Shown here one piece after another: positions 44,401 through 54,800 of a stretch of 58,474 bases of DNA. The DNA comes from Bacteroidales bacterium (GTDB taxonomy: Bacteria > Bacteroidota > Bacteroidia > Bacteroidales > PXBB01). Within the stretch, counting starts at the first letter, position 1. Each line of letters starts with the position of its first letter. Below the pieces are notes generated by a model, which made no database searches, was not told the origin of the DNA, and was given only the letters and a program-made list of their open reading frames with translations. The stretch lies in the NCBI GenBank assembly GCA_028698995.1, contig JAQVVM010000020.1:1-58474 (forward strand), given 5' to 3'. Made by a program: the position numbers and the translations under genes.

Positions 44401-45559
44401 GCACTATCTCTCCTTTACAAATTTTACTCAACCCGGCCTCAACAGGCATGATTGCTTCAGCATGACAAAGGGCAAAAACATGGGCTGAACCATGATAGGA
44501 AACAGGTTTAACTGAACCGTCTTCAAGCAACATTACAGGGATCCACGACAAACGATCACTTTTTTTAACATAAAAGTCTTCATGCATATGCAGATTCATG
44601 ACAATAGGTTTGTAATTTAAACCCGACATCCTGTACAAAAGTGTTTTGGTAAAAAGTTCAAATATAATGTATGATGAAACCGGATTCCCCGGTAATGCAA
44701 AAATAAATCCCTTATCCTTTTTACCAAAAACGGTTGGCTTACCAGGTTTAATGGCTATTTTTTGAAAAAGCAAATCCATTCCTGTCTTCTTAATGACCTT
44801 AGGTAAGAAATCAAAGTCACCCATTGAAATACCACCCGTCATAATAATAATATCATATTTAGGTGTATTTTCATGCAGAAATCTTTCAAGCTCTGCTTCT
44901 GTATCTCCAACAATTCCAAGATAGTCGGCATTTATACCACATCTCTGAACTTGCCCAATTAATTGATAGGCGTTACTGTTTCTAATTTTTCCCTTTTCGG
45001 GAATAAATTGAGGCTCCACAATTTCATCTCCTGTAGTAGCAATAGCAACTTTGGGTGTTTTAAAAACCAATGGCTCGGTGCATCCTGTTGTAGCCAATAT
45101 GGCAATTTCCTGTGGCCTTAGTAAAGTGCCTTTTCTGAGAACAAGTTCTCCCTTTTTTATATCCTCAGCTTTAAAGGAGATGTTGTTTCTTGTGTCGGTG
45201 CCTGTAAATTTTACTTTCCCATCGGGTAATAGTTCTGTTAATTCTACAACAATAACACAATCTGCCCCCTCAGGAATAATGGCTCCGGTCATTATTTTAC
45301 TGCATTGGTTTGCTTGGATCCTTTTTGTAGGCAAGTCTCCTGCTTTTATTGTTTCGAGAACCTCTAATTGAAGGTTCAAGTCCTCTCTTCTGATGGCATA
45401 TCCATCCATAGCTGATTTGTTAAAAGGAGGCATGTCAATATCAGAAAAAACGTCATTTGCCAATACACGTCCCAAACAATTTCTTATTGAAACATTTTCA
45501 GTCAGGAGGTTGACGTCCACATCATTAATTATTTTTATTGCTTCTTCGTAAGTAATCAT
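44384..45559 (-). CDS. moeA: Molybdopterin molybdenumtransferase
   Basis: Inserts molybdate into adenylated molybdopterin. I use ATG 45559 (MITYEEAIKIINDVDV) because it overlaps the preceding stop as ATGA; an upstream ATG in frame would add 9 residues. Of about 391 residues, the N-terminal domains carry PPFNKSAMDGYAI and KIMTGAIIPEGADCVI, and the central MogA-like domain carries MTGGISMGDFDF and KIAIKPGKPTVFG followed by FALPGNPVSSY. Domain IV closes the protein. Length is normal. It works with the MogA half of the fusion three genes downstream. Confidence 0.97.
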   Translation of the reverse strand: MITYEEAIKIINDVDVNLLTENVSIRNCLGRVLANDVFSDIDMPPFNKSAMDGYAIRREDLNLQLEVLETIKAGDLPTKRIQANQCSKIMTGAIIPEGADCVIVVELTELLPDGKVKFTGTDTRNNISFKAEDIKKGELVLRKGTLLRPQEIAILATTGCTEPLVFKTPKVAIATTGDEIVEPQFIPEKGKIRNSNAYQLIGQVQRCGINADYLGIVGDTEAELERFLHENTPKYDIIIMTGGISMGDFDFLPKVIKKTGMDLLFQKIAIKPGKPTVFGKKDKGFIFALPGNPVSSYIIFELFTKTLLYRMSGLNYKPIVMNLHMHEDFYVKKSDRLSWIPVMLLEDGSVKPVSYHGSAHVFALCHAEAIMPVEAGLSKICKGEIVHVRQI

Positions 45560-46101
45560 ATGTATTTGTTTAAAAACCATTTGCATTTATCTATACCCAA
45601 AGTAGAAACTGCCTTCGATCTAATTAATTCATCATTATTTAAAATAATATCTGCAAATTTGTAAAGCTCTTTCGCTGAATTTTTATCACCTGTCACATCA
45701 TCACTCTTAAGCATTATAAAAATATCTGGAATGAAAAAATGCCGTAAAATATTCGACTCACACACAATCATATTTTTGTTGTTTTTAAGTGATAGCAAGT
45801 GTTTAAATGCGGACTCCAAATTATCTTTATCAGATTGAATAAAAAACGATTCATTTGCACCAAAGTTAAGCATTTTTGATGTATCAGTAAGACTATTACG
45901 ATGAGACTCTTTATAAATTGTAAACCCTTCGGTTTGCAACAAGATTGAGGTTTTATCATATTCAGGGTGGTGAGGAGAAATCTTAATGGCTGTAATATCA
46001 TGCGTTAAAGAAAACCTTTGAATAATGGAAAGAACAAAAGATGTTTTGCCAATATTCTTAGAACTCCCTCCAATTTGCAATAAGCCCTCAATTCTTTTCA
46101 T
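45556..46101 (-). CDS. MobB-like P-loop protein
   Basis: About 181 residues from ATG 46101, chosen to give MKRIEGLLQIGGSSKNIGKT; the earlier in-frame ATG at 46128 lies within the preceding gene. GGSSKNIGKTSF is a P-loop (GxxxxxGKT) as in MobB, which binds GTP and helps MobA attach a nucleotide to the cofactor. The rest is divergent (AIKISPHHPEYDK and IFIMLKSDDVTGDK are the clearest blocks), so the family call relies on the P-loop and on its place ahead of moeA. No mobA lies in the window. Confidence 0.75.
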   Translation of the reverse strand: MKRIEGLLQIGGSSKNIGKTSFVLSIIQRFSLTHDITAIKISPHHPEYDKTSILLQTEGFTIYKESHRNSLTDTSKMLNFGANESFFIQSDKDNLESAFKHLLSLKNNKNMIVCESNILRHFFIPDIFIMLKSDDVTGDKNSAKELYKFADIILNNDELIRSKAVSTLGIDKCKWFLNKYI

Positions 46102-46114
46102 TATGTAAATAAAG

Positions 46115-46822
46115 CTAATTAAAAACATACCTGCCTATGATACCAAAATAATTACCTTCCAGTTTGGTATAAGCTGTTTTTGTTTCCTGTAAAGCATTTT
46201 TATATTCAATCTTGGTGTTAAACATGTGGTTGAAGTACATATGATAGGTAGGGCCAATGTAAAAATAACCTGAATTTTCAGTTCGCCATTCAAACCCAAC
46301 ATTGGCAACAAATGAAGTGGACATAAACCATCTTTTCAATGAAAGTTGGTTAATATATTCGTTTTTTGAATAAAGATTGGTCGGTAAAAACTGAAAAGAC
46401 AATCCGAGTGTTTGTCCCATATACAGATTCTGACTGAGCCTTACAAAATGAGTAGCCAATATAGGTATTTCATAGGATACGATGCGGAGGTCAATTTCAG
46501 AATAAAAAGAAGAATCAGTCACACTGAAAGTAAAATTCCTTTTTATGTAGTTGATGTCCGTTTGAACGGCAAATCTACGTGAAATTCCGAACCTTATGGT
46601 GGCCCCAAGCGAATAACCTGTTTGGGGTTCTACTTTAAACAAAACGTTATCCTGAAGGATTTCAGAAGTGACAATACGAAACACACCACTAGGGATAATA
46701 GGTTTAATTTGAAACCCAAAAGCACTTTTTTCTTTTTTCCTTACGACATCCTGTCCTTGAGATGTACTGCACATGAGCAAAGCAAGGACAATCATATACA
46801 TTAAAGACCGTAATAGAATCAT
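46115..46822 (-). CDS. Outer membrane beta-barrel protein (OMP_b-brl/PorT-like)
   Basis: A 235-residue exported protein with signal peptide (MILLRSLMYMIVLALLMCSTSQG). The body alternates polar and hydrophobic residues with aromatic girdles (for example GFQIKPIIPSGVFRIVTSE, TIRFGISRRFAVQTDINYIK, TSFVANVGFEWRTENSGYFY and GPTYHMYFNHMF) and ends in an aromatic-terminated strand, the pattern of small outer membrane barrels common in Bacteroidota. No specific substrate is indicated. It leads the run of Moco genes, 13 bp before the MobB-like start. A minus-strand TAATTTTG at 46862-46869 is a plausible promoter for the whole run. Confidence 0.8.
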   Translation of the reverse strand: MILLRSLMYMIVLALLMCSTSQGQDVVRKKEKSAFGFQIKPIIPSGVFRIVTSEILQDNVLFKVEPQTGYSLGATIRFGISRRFAVQTDINYIKRNFTFSVTDSSFYSEIDLRIVSYEIPILATHFVRLSQNLYMGQTLGLSFQFLPTNLYSKNEYINQLSLKRWFMSTSFVANVGFEWRTENSGYFYIGPTYHMYFNHMFNTKIEYKNALQETKTAYTKLEGNYFGIIGRYVFN

Positions 46823-46861
46823 CAGAACAGTATTCCTATTTTATATCTGTTAAACTTAATG

Positions 46862-46869
46862 CAAAATTA
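46862..46869 (-). promoter_or_regulatory. -7 box upstream of the OMP-Moco run
   Basis: Minus-strand TAATTTTG fits TAnnTTTG, 39 bp before the barrel-protein ATG. It may drive the seven or eight tightly packed genes down to about 39,454. Confidence 0.5.
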
Positions 46870-46952
46870 AACTATTTAAAATTCTTTTCGTAGAAATACT
46901 ATCTTTAATTTAATTCGTTTCTAGTATTCAAAAAATCCAGATAATTTTAAGT

Positions 46953-47651
46953 ATGAGTGGGACAGATATAATTTTCAGGGTGGTCATAGCGTTTCTTTTA
47001 GGTGGTATGATTGGATTAGAGCGCCAGTGGCGTCACCGTACAGCTGGTTTAAGAACCAATACCCTTGTTTCATTAGGTGCTGCACTTTATGTTATATTAT
47101 CAATTAATATCACAGGCGATACAAGCCCTTCGAGAATTGCGTCACAGATAGTTTCAGGGATAGGATTTCTGGGAGCAGGTGTAATTATGAAGGAAGGTTT
47201 TACGGTGAGGGGTCTCAATACAGCAGCTACTCTATGGTGTTCAGCAGCCATAGGGTCTTTATCCGGTATGGGTTATTGGCAGGAGGCTTTACTTGGAGCT
47301 TCTGCTGTAGTAATTGCTCATCTGACTCTTAGGCCTGTGGCAAATTTCCTTAACCGCCGTCCTATCAAAGCAAAATCTTCTTTAAATACTTATATTTTCA
47401 AAGTTATATGTACAAAATCAAAGGAAAACCATTTTAGGGTGATGATTCTTAATGCCCTTAGTGAAAGTTCTTTTGTCTTAAAGTCTATTAAAAGCAATGT
47501 TAACAGGGTCGAAAATTTAACAGAGATACTTGCAGAACTAAGTGTAATTGGACAAAATGAACAAACCCTAGAGCGTATAGTTGATGCTATTTCAAAAGAA
47601 GAGGAGCTGATATCTGTAGGCTGGGAGGTTATTGACAGAAACGATGATTAA
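46953..47651 (+). CDS. MgtC/SapB-family membrane protein
   Basis: A 232-residue protein. The N-terminal ~140 residues are a hydrophobic MgtC domain with its hallmarks: GGMIGLERQWRHRTAGLRTN, SRIASQIVSGIGFLGAGVIM, and TVRGLNTAATLWCSAAIGS. The C-terminal ~90 residues form a small soluble ACT-like domain. MgtC proteins are linked to survival in low magnesium or within hosts; in free-living bacteria their role is unclear. It is transcribed away from the OMP-Moco run. The intergenic region has a TATCTTTA near-match to a -7 box about 40 bp before the ATG. Confidence 0.93.
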   Translation: MSGTDIIFRVVIAFLLGGMIGLERQWRHRTAGLRTNTLVSLGAALYVILSINITGDTSPSRIASQIVSGIGFLGAGVIMKEGFTVRGLNTAATLWCSAAIGSLSGMGYWQEALLGASAVVIAHLTLRPVANFLNRRPIKAKSSLNTYIFKVICTKSKENHFRVMILNALSESSFVLKSIKSNVNRVENLTEILAELSVIGQNEQTLERIVDAISKEEELISVGWEVIDRNDD

Positions 47652-47787
47652 CAGGAATTTCTGTTGTCCTGAAGCGACATTGTGTCAATAAAGAATAATA
47701 ACACAACAACCCTTTTTGTCATCAAAGCTGTGTTTACAAAATTTTTCTCTATGTTTTGCCAATTTTTAAACCGCTGAATGAGTGCTA

Positions 47788-48750
47788 TTATTTTATGACA
47801 AATTTTTTACCCTGCCAGGTATCCATTTGTTCCATTTTCTTTTCAATCATTTGCAATAGCTGATCATTGCGAATAAACCCCCAGTCGGGGTGTTGCATGA
47901 AGGATGGTCCTATAAGAAAGCGGGGAGGGGCTTCTCCGGCAAAACGGTCAACGCTGATGTCAGGATTCAATTTTTCAACAAATTCAATAATTAAATCAAT
48001 ATACTCTTCCAATGAGTAAAAATAAAATATTCCGGGGTTTTCCCTGTACATCAATTCCATCTTTGTGTCTTTCATGATTTGAAGCTGATGAATTTTCAGG
48101 CTATTGATGGGCAATTTGGATATTATATCTGACTGAACAATTACATCGTCTCTTGTTTCATCGGGTAATCCAAAAATAAGATGAATACCGGTATGAATTT
48201 TTCTGTCTGCCGTCAATTTGATTGCTTTTTCTGCATCTTCAAAACTATGACCCCTGTTTATGATACGCAGAGTTCTGTTATGACAGGACTCGATTCCATA
48301 TTCAATAGAAACAAATGTTTTCTTTGACAGTTCTGCAAAATAATCCAATATCTCATCATTCACACAATCGGGACGAGTGGCAATAACAATCCCTGCCATT
48401 TCCGGAAAAGAAAGTGCTTCATCATACATCTTTTTTAACTGTTCGATAGGTGCGTATGTATTGGTATAGGTTTGGAAATAAGCTAAATATTTATGAGCTC
48501 TTCTGTAGCGGTTGCTTAAGAATTCTATTCCTTCGCTTATTTGCAGACTTATATTTTTATCTCCATCACAATAAGAAGGATTAAACGCTTTATTGTTGCA
48601 ATAGTAGCAACCTTCAGTTCCAATTGTTCCATCTCTGTTGGGACATGTCAGTCCTGCATTGATTGATACTTTTTGAAGGCGTTCACCAAATCTCAGAACA
48701 CAATAATTTGAAAATGCATTATACCTTCTCTTATGACCCCATTCATACAT
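47788..48750 (-). CDS. Radical SAM protein of the TIGR01212 (YhcC-like) family
   Basis: A 320-residue radical SAM enzyme with cluster-binding cysteines C36, C48 and C51 (TCPNRDGTIGTEGCYYCNNK). The family is related to the Elp3/HemN branch; other blocks are VATRPDCVNDEILDYFAELS and VSIEYGIESCHNRTLRIINR and RGHSFEDAEKAI. The reaction is unknown for the family. An upstream lipoprotein gene ends 16 bp before its start, so the two may be cotranscribed. Length is normal. Confidence 0.92.
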   Translation of the reverse strand: MYEWGHKRRYNAFSNYCVLRFGERLQKVSINAGLTCPNRDGTIGTEGCYYCNNKAFNPSYCDGDKNISLQISEGIEFLSNRYRRAHKYLAYFQTYTNTYAPIEQLKKMYDEALSFPEMAGIVIATRPDCVNDEILDYFAELSKKTFVSIEYGIESCHNRTLRIINRGHSFEDAEKAIKLTADRKIHTGIHLIFGLPDETRDDVIVQSDIISKLPINSLKIHQLQIMKDTKMELMYRENPGIFYFYSLEEYIDLIIEFVEKLNPDISVDRFAGEAPPRFLIGPSFMQHPDWGFIRNDQLLQMIEKKMEQMDTWQGKKFVIK

Positions 48751-48766
48751 AATTAATAAATCGGGT

Positions 48767-49654
48767 TTATCTTAAAGTCCTGAATTGCCTGTAATTATCC
48801 CTAATGTTGAGAATATTAAGTGCAGGGTTAAAAACAAAGAATTTATGTGCTTCTATTTCATAGGGTGCATGTTCCCTTATATATTTATTAAGGATGTAAT
48901 TATACATGTATTGTGCATTCATTTTCCCCGCATATCGTATCAGTTTCTCAATGTCTTCAACCCCTATGCTGTACTTGGTGTATGAATATTTTACTTCATT
49001 GCTTGTTTGGTCGACGTAGAAATAACCCTGAATATTATCACTGATATAGAAATTACTGAAAAGCAGTTCTTTCTTTTTCTCAGTGTTTAGTTCGGAATAT
49101 TCGTACCAAGAATTGAAATTAAGTGCATTCAATGAAAATTCCTGAACATAAGTAACTGAATCGAAGCGACTTCGTTCATATTCTTCTTTAAAGGGTGAGA
49201 AAAATTCCTCGATTTCTACTTGTGAAATGCTGAACATATAAGCAGGTGTTGACTGAGTGAAAAAAGTATCTATTTTTGAGGATGTAAATACGTTGACGCC
49301 AAATGTATTAAGTTCCTTTTTCAGTTCAGACATAAAAATTTCTGATACCCAGTTAACGTCAAGATCATATAAAAAATCACTCTGACTTAATTCAACATTG
49401 TTTCTTTCAACGGGATCCTCTATATTATTTAATTCAGCTCTATCAATTTTAAGATTGGATTTAATGACGAGGTCCGGTTCAAGAATAAGAATGTTTATAT
49501 TCCTCGAATTATCAATAAATTTATATGCAGTTCTTTTACCTGTAACACAAGCATTTAAAAATACAATTAAAAGGAAAAAGCTTACAAACTTTATTAATTT
49601 TAATAATTGTATGCAGTTTGAAATAGTGAATATTTTAAAAAATTTAGTTTTCAA
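48767..49654 (-). CDS. Hypothetical lipoprotein
   Basis: A 295-residue protein with an extended N-terminus, a hydrophobic core (about 22-34) and a lipobox LNAC followed by VTGKRTAYKF, so export and lipid attachment are likely. The rest is predicted alpha-beta with no catalytic motif. It begins inside the last bases of the FprA-like gene (11 bp overlap), so translation is coupled. The ending (HKFFVFNPALNILNIRDNYR) carries no known signature. Family unknown. Confidence 0.72.
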   Translation of the reverse strand: MKTKFFKIFTISNCIQLLKLIKFVSFFLLIVFLNACVTGKRTAYKFIDNSRNINILILEPDLVIKSNLKIDRAELNNIEDPVERNNVELSQSDFLYDLDVNWVSEIFMSELKKELNTFGVNVFTSSKIDTFFTQSTPAYMFSISQVEIEEFFSPFKEEYERSRFDSVTYVQEFSLNALNFNSWYEYSELNTEKKKELLFSNFYISDNIQGYFYVDQTSNEVKYSYTKYSIGVEDIEKLIRYAGKMNAQYMYNYILNKYIREHAPYEIEAHKFFVFNPALNILNIRDNYRQFRTLR

Positions 49655-50870
49655 TCTCTTCCGTATTTAATAATGATGTAAAGTGTTCGGCAAATTTTTT
49701 ACCGAAATTAATGGCGTTTTGTTGTACATTATCATGAGGTGTAAACTTGAAAGTAAACTTCTCTTCAAATAACCTTAACTTCAGGCTTTTGATATTGGCT
49801 TCAATGATACAAGGAGCTTCACCACTCCAACCATAAGAACCAAATGCAGCAGCGAGCTTATTCCTGTCTCTGATTGGATTTATCAAAGCAAATAATTTAT
49901 AAATAGGAAGTAATGTGTTCTGGTTTATTGTTGGTGAGCCAATTATATATGCAGAACTTCTGCTGATGCGCTCATCAAGGTCACCTAATGACATCATCTC
50001 TATGTCGGCAACTTCCACATCCACATTTGCTGTAGATTTTATCCCATCGGCAATTTTATGAGCGACCTTTCCTGTTTTATCGTATGCAGAAACATAAGGA
50101 ATAAATATAACCTTACGTTCTGGCATCTTTAAAGCTTCTTTAGCAAAATCAACCGATTTCTCAACAATTTTTAAAGGGTTACTTCTTAATATAGGACCAT
50201 GTCCCGGGCAAATGCAATCAATTTGTAGATCTTTAATTTTATCAACAGCTTTCAGAATAAATTTGCTGTAAGGTTTGAGTATAACATCAAAATAGTATTT
50301 GAAAGCTTCATCGTAATTTCCAATTTTATCATTGTACATTTCCTCATCGCAATAGTGTGCTCCAAAGGCATCGCATGTAAATAACAGCTTGTCTTCATGA
50401 AGATAGGTGAACATACTGTCGGGCCAATGGAGGTTTGGTGCTCCGATGAAACTAAGTGTTTTATTCCCCAAATCTAATGTGTCTCCATCTCTGACAATAA
50501 TATGAGGAAAATCAAATCCTATTAAGTCTTTTAAATACCTGATGGCATTTCCGGTTGCTACAACTTTTGCTTTGGGTGCAATTTTTATAAGATTAGCAAT
50601 GTTTCCCGAATGATCAGGCTCTGTATGATTTGCTATGATGTAATCTATCTCTTCAGGAACACACACTTGTTTAATTTTATTCAGATAAACATCCCAAAAC
50701 TTTTCCTTGCTTGTTTCAATAATAGTTTTTTTATCTGCATTGATAAAATATGAGTTGTAAGTTGTGCCGAATTTAGTTTCCATCACCACATCAAATGTAG
50801 CTAAATCTTTATCAAGAATGCCTATCCATTTAACATCGCTGCTGACATCTAATATTTCTTTATTTTTCAT
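49644..50870 (-). CDS. A-type flavoprotein / flavodiiron protein (FprA-like)
   Basis: A 408-residue protein with an N-terminal metallo-beta-lactamase-like diiron domain and a C-terminal flavodoxin domain. The diiron ligands begin with HTEPDH (82-87), followed by the expected NLHWPDSMFTY and CDAFGAHY and the late CPGHGP. The flavodoxin part starts near KVIFIPYVSAYDKTGKVAHK and includes AAAFGSYGWSGEAP. Flavodiiron proteins reduce oxygen or nitric oxide to water or nitrous oxide, protecting anaerobes, so the host is probably anaerobic or microaerophilic. No rubredoxin is fused or adjacent. A minus-strand TAATTTTG at 50903-50910 is a likely promoter. Confidence 0.93.
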   Translation of the reverse strand: MKNKEILDVSSDVKWIGILDKDLATFDVVMETKFGTTYNSYFINADKKTIIETSKEKFWDVYLNKIKQVCVPEEIDYIIANHTEPDHSGNIANLIKIAPKAKVVATGNAIRYLKDLIGFDFPHIIVRDGDTLDLGNKTLSFIGAPNLHWPDSMFTYLHEDKLLFTCDAFGAHYCDEEMYNDKIGNYDEAFKYYFDVILKPYSKFILKAVDKIKDLQIDCICPGHGPILRSNPLKIVEKSVDFAKEALKMPERKVIFIPYVSAYDKTGKVAHKIADGIKSTANVDVEVADIEMMSLGDLDERISRSSAYIIGSPTINQNTLLPIYKLFALINPIRDRNKLAAAFGSYGWSGEAPCIIEANIKSLKLRLFEEKFTFKFTPHDNVQQNAINFGKKFAEHFTSLLNTEEIEN

Positions 50871-50902
50871 AAACGGTATATTGTTAACTGTTATTAATTG
50901 TA

Positions 50903-50910
50903 CAAAATTA
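50903..50910 (-). promoter_or_regulatory. -7 box upstream of the flavodiiron protein gene
   Basis: Minus-strand TAATTTTG fits TAnnTTTG about 33 bp before the ATG. Confidence 0.5.
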
Positions 50911-50992
50911 TGAAATTTTAAGGAGCCATTAATAATGACTACCGTATTTGTTCGTTTTTAATAATTTTTAACCGAAAGTTTCAAATAACGGA

Positions 50993-51484
50993 TTAATACA
51001 ACTCTAAAAACTCATAGATATTACCCGTAAAGTTTAGGAATCTTATAAAATCATCGAAGTTTATGATTAGAGATGCTGTGTTTTCATTTGGATGAAAGCT
51101 TATTTTTTCAGCTTTCTTTAGGTTGATGTCAATAAAGACATGGACATTTTTTTCGGTATCATTAATCAGTCCGAAAGGAGAAACTGAACCGGGTTTAAGT
51201 CCGAGGTATTTGTTCATGCGGTTTTCTGAGGCAAAAGTAAGTTTACCTTGTTTGAGCATCTTTTCAATATCATGAATGGACATAATTTTAAGGCAATCAA
51301 GTATGACCAGGTAATGCCTGTCGCCTTTATGATTTCGGAAAAACAGGTTTTTGCAATGCTGGGCATCATGTTCCTTCCAGTACTGCATAGCGATATCTAT
51401 TGTGGGAGCAGGAGGGTGGGCAACATATTTAAATGGAATATTTAGTTCTAGCAGTGTTTGATAAACTTTTGGGTCACCATTCAT
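50993..51484 (-). CDS. YbaK/ProX-type aminoacyl-tRNA deacylase-like protein
   Basis: A 163-residue single-domain protein of the YbaK/EbsC/ProX editing superfamily, which hydrolyses misacylated tRNA such as Ala-tRNA-Pro. It carries KNLFFRNHKGDRHYLVILD with the conserved Lys, FASENRMNKYLGLKPGSVSP and FGLINDTEKNVHVFIDINLK, the ProX layout. The N-terminus LELNIPFKYVAHPPAPTIDI is also typical. A minus-strand TATTTTTG at 51505-51512 may be its -7 box. It stands alone, with no prolyl-tRNA synthetase gene in the window. Confidence 0.88.
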   Translation of the reverse strand: MNGDPKVYQTLLELNIPFKYVAHPPAPTIDIAMQYWKEHDAQHCKNLFFRNHKGDRHYLVILDCLKIMSIHDIEKMLKQGKLTFASENRMNKYLGLKPGSVSPFGLINDTEKNVHVFIDINLKKAEKISFHPNENTASLIINFDDFIRFLNFTGNIYEFLELY

Positions 51485-51757
51485 GTCAACTTGTTTATTA
51501 TTAGCAAAAATATGAACTTTTATTTTAAATTTTTTAAGTGGTTAATATGTGAAACCTATTTTTATATTGCATTTTCATGATGTTGATAAGTTTTTTGAAG
51601 TTTTCTGTGATTCTAAAGCGAGGTACTTTATAAAAAAATATTATGTAATATATTGATAATGAGGAAAATAATTAATTGTTAAAGAGCATTAACATTTTTT
51701 TTTAAATATTTTAACAAAAAATGTGACTTATCTTTAACTTCAATGAAATTTTTATAT
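51485..51757. other. Intergenic region upstream of the giant protein gene
   Basis: No gene is visible. Apart from the -7-like TATTTTTG on the minus strand at 51505-51512, I see no hairpin, repeat or RNA gene; it is very AT-rich. Confidence 0.5.
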
Positions 51758-51765
51758 TAATTTTG
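51758..51765 (+). promoter_or_regulatory. -7 box of the giant surface protein gene
   Basis: TAATTTTG fits TAnnTTTG and would give a leader of about 108 nt before the ATG at 51880. Confidence 0.55.
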
Positions 51766-51879
51766 TCTCATTATAAATAAGAGGAATTTTGCTTTAAATT
51801 TTGTCTTCAAAAAGCCGGTTTCTTTTATTTTTTGCTCAAAAATATTATTTAGAAATAGTCTAAATCAAAATGAAACATT

Positions 51880-54800
51880 ATGAAAATTAATTATTTACAA
51901 AAAAATCAATATAAATTTAAAGCTTATCAGTTATTTATTAAGAAAATAACATCAAGTTTTGTTGTATTCTCATTAGTTTTAATGATAGGTTTAATATTTA
52001 TTAGCTCAGCTTTAAAAGCACAGAATCCTATGGTAACTTTTGCTCAGGGTTCCTATATTATTGATGTAGGAAGTTTAACCCAAACGAATGCAAATGGTTT
52101 AAAACCCTATGGATTGCTGTACCAGTTAATAACAGTGGATGGTATTCCGGTAAGCTGGGCCATCAATTCATCAAAAGCTAAAGATGGAGTTGATTTTACA
52201 GCTGAAGGTAAAGATTACAGAGGCGGTCCCTTTATCATTTCTGCCGAACATGTAAATGCAGCTATTATTACAAAAATTAATACGTGGAAGGCTAAAGGTG
52301 TTATTGTTGATGGTCCTATGCTGAATTCATTTTCTGCTCCGGTGTTTCATGAACTTACTAGCTGGCCGAGAGCAGTTATTGATGATGCAAATGATCAACT
52401 TATTGAACCTTTTTATACGTATGCAGAAATACCTTCCTCTTCCTATCTTTTAGGAGCAAACCCTTCTCTCTTGAACAATTGCGGGGATATTTATGTTTTA
52501 CCTCATGCTGACCCGGATGATTGGACTTCAAGCTGGCTTACTGGATTAAAAGACTTTGTAAATAATGGTGGCTATCTTTGGACGGGATGTCATGCTGTTA
52601 GTGTTTTGGAAAATCTACCGGGATGCAATTTTCTGAGTGTAGATGGTTTAATAAATTACAATTCTCATTCGAATGGGACGGTTCCATTTACGTATAACAA
52701 TCACGGGGATCCTATTATGCAATTTATAGGCACAATGGATGCTGCGACACAAAATTCCGGTTCCGAGCGCATATATCTTCCAAAACCTGCAGGATGGAGA
52801 CCTACAACCAAATTAGCTGTTGTTGACCCTGATCATCCTCAAACGGGTGTTGGTAAAATATCTCCCGGGCCTGCCCTCGCTTGTACTTATGGTCATGCTT
52901 TCGGAGATGTCAACAAGGGTATGGTAATGTATCAAGCTGGTCATAATGTGTCTTCAAGTGGAGCCTCAAGTGTTGCTTTTGGAAGAGCTTACTTTAATTT
53001 TCTTTTACTTGGTGGTGTTCAGAAAGAAATAAACATAAATCTTACATACCCAACCTCAGTATCTCCAAACACTACTTATAATTTTAGTGCAGTTGCCACA
53101 GGAGGTATAGCTCCTTATACTTATCAGTGGAGTGTACAGGGAGGGGGTAGCTTCTCAAACACAAATACAAGTGCCACAACATATACAACACCTTCAGAAA
53201 TTGTAAATATCGTTGTAAAACTGGAAGTTACAGATGCTTGCGGCAGAAAGAACTTTGTAACAGTAGTGCTTAATCAAGGTGTCACTGTAAATTGTTTGGC
53301 TGATGCTGTTCAACCGACCCCACCGGTAGTTTATTGCGGACCGGGAAATACAAATCCAATACTTTTTACAGATCTGGCCGTTAGTGAGATTTATAATCCT
53401 CTGAATTGTGAAGGCACCAAAACTTTTACATGGAAATATATCGATTGTGGTGGTTTTACCAGATATTGGTCATATATATATACAATTAAAGATTTGATTC
53501 CCCCAACAGGAACTGCACCTGCTGATATTACAAATTTGGAATGTGTTTCTCAGATTCCTCCTGCTGATGCTTCAGCCATTACAGATGAAGCTGATAATTG
53601 TGGAGGTGTTGTAAACGTTTCGGTATCCGATATTAATAATGGTGGTGCAGGTTGTAATGCGTCACCATTTGTTGTAACAAGAACTTTCACACTGACAGAT
53701 TGTGGTGGTAATACTACAAATCTGGTTCAAACCATTACAGTTAAAGATTTAACGCCACCAAGTATTAACTGCTTTGCCGATATATTTGCTCAAACAGCAA
53801 CGGGCTTATGTTCAGCTACTGTTAACATAACTGCACCGACAACTTCAGATAATTGTGGAGTTGCTAATGTGAGTGGTACAAGAAGCGATTTACTCGCACT
53901 TAATGCACTTTATCCAGTAGGTGTTACAACCATCACATGGACAGCTACGGACAATTGTGGGTTGACTTCGGTGTGTACACAGCTTGTAACAGTTAATGCA
54001 CCCCCTGATGCTGTTAATGACAACTTTTCTTCAAATCCGGTTAACAGCTATTCAGGTGGAAGTGCTGGTAATGTCTTGCTAAACGATTTACTGAATTGTC
54101 AGCTTGTAGATTACAATGATGTTGATATCACTTTGATTGATAATGGTGGTATTAGCGGTGCATCCATTTCAAATGAAGGCATTCTTTCAATTCCACCTCA
54201 AACTCCTGCCGGCTCTTATACTTTAAGCTATCAGATTTGTGATGTGCTGATACCTGCCAATTGTGATAATGCATTGATTACTGTTGTTGTTAATGCTGCT
54301 CCAATTTTGGCTGTAAATGACTTTGCTTCCGGTATAAACGGTACAAGTGGCGCAGTAAACGCGCTTAATGTTTTTGATAATGATTTGTTAAATGGTGTGC
54401 AGGTAATTCCTGCTCAGGTTTTATTAACACTTATAACGCCTAATGCCAATCTGGTTTTAAATCCGGATGGATCAGTAGATGTGTTGCCCTTTACACCTGG
54501 AGGAACTTATACGTTAACATATCAGATCTGCGAAGCCCTTAATCCTGCCAATTGCAGTCAGGCCATTGTTTCTGTTCAGGTAATACCCACATCGGACATT
54601 GCTATTTTGAAATCACAGATAAATCCTTCAAACCTGCCTGTGGGAACATATACGAACCTTTTATATGTAACCCCATCTCAAATTACTGCGGGAACAAAAA
54701 TATATTACTTCCTGAAAGTCGATAATTACGGTCCCAACAACTCCATCAATGCCCTTATCACCGACAATATGCCTGCAGGAATCAGCAATGCGGAGTATTC

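Noticed and set aside
45370..45395. GGTTCAAGTCC resembling a tRNA T-loop
   Set aside because: It is inside moeA coding sequence and no acceptor or anticodon stem can be formed around it.
44400..46900. Moco riboswitch upstream of the Moco genes
   Set aside because: The genes overlap or nearly touch, leaving no leader long enough, and the region before the first gene (46823-46952) shows no such fold.
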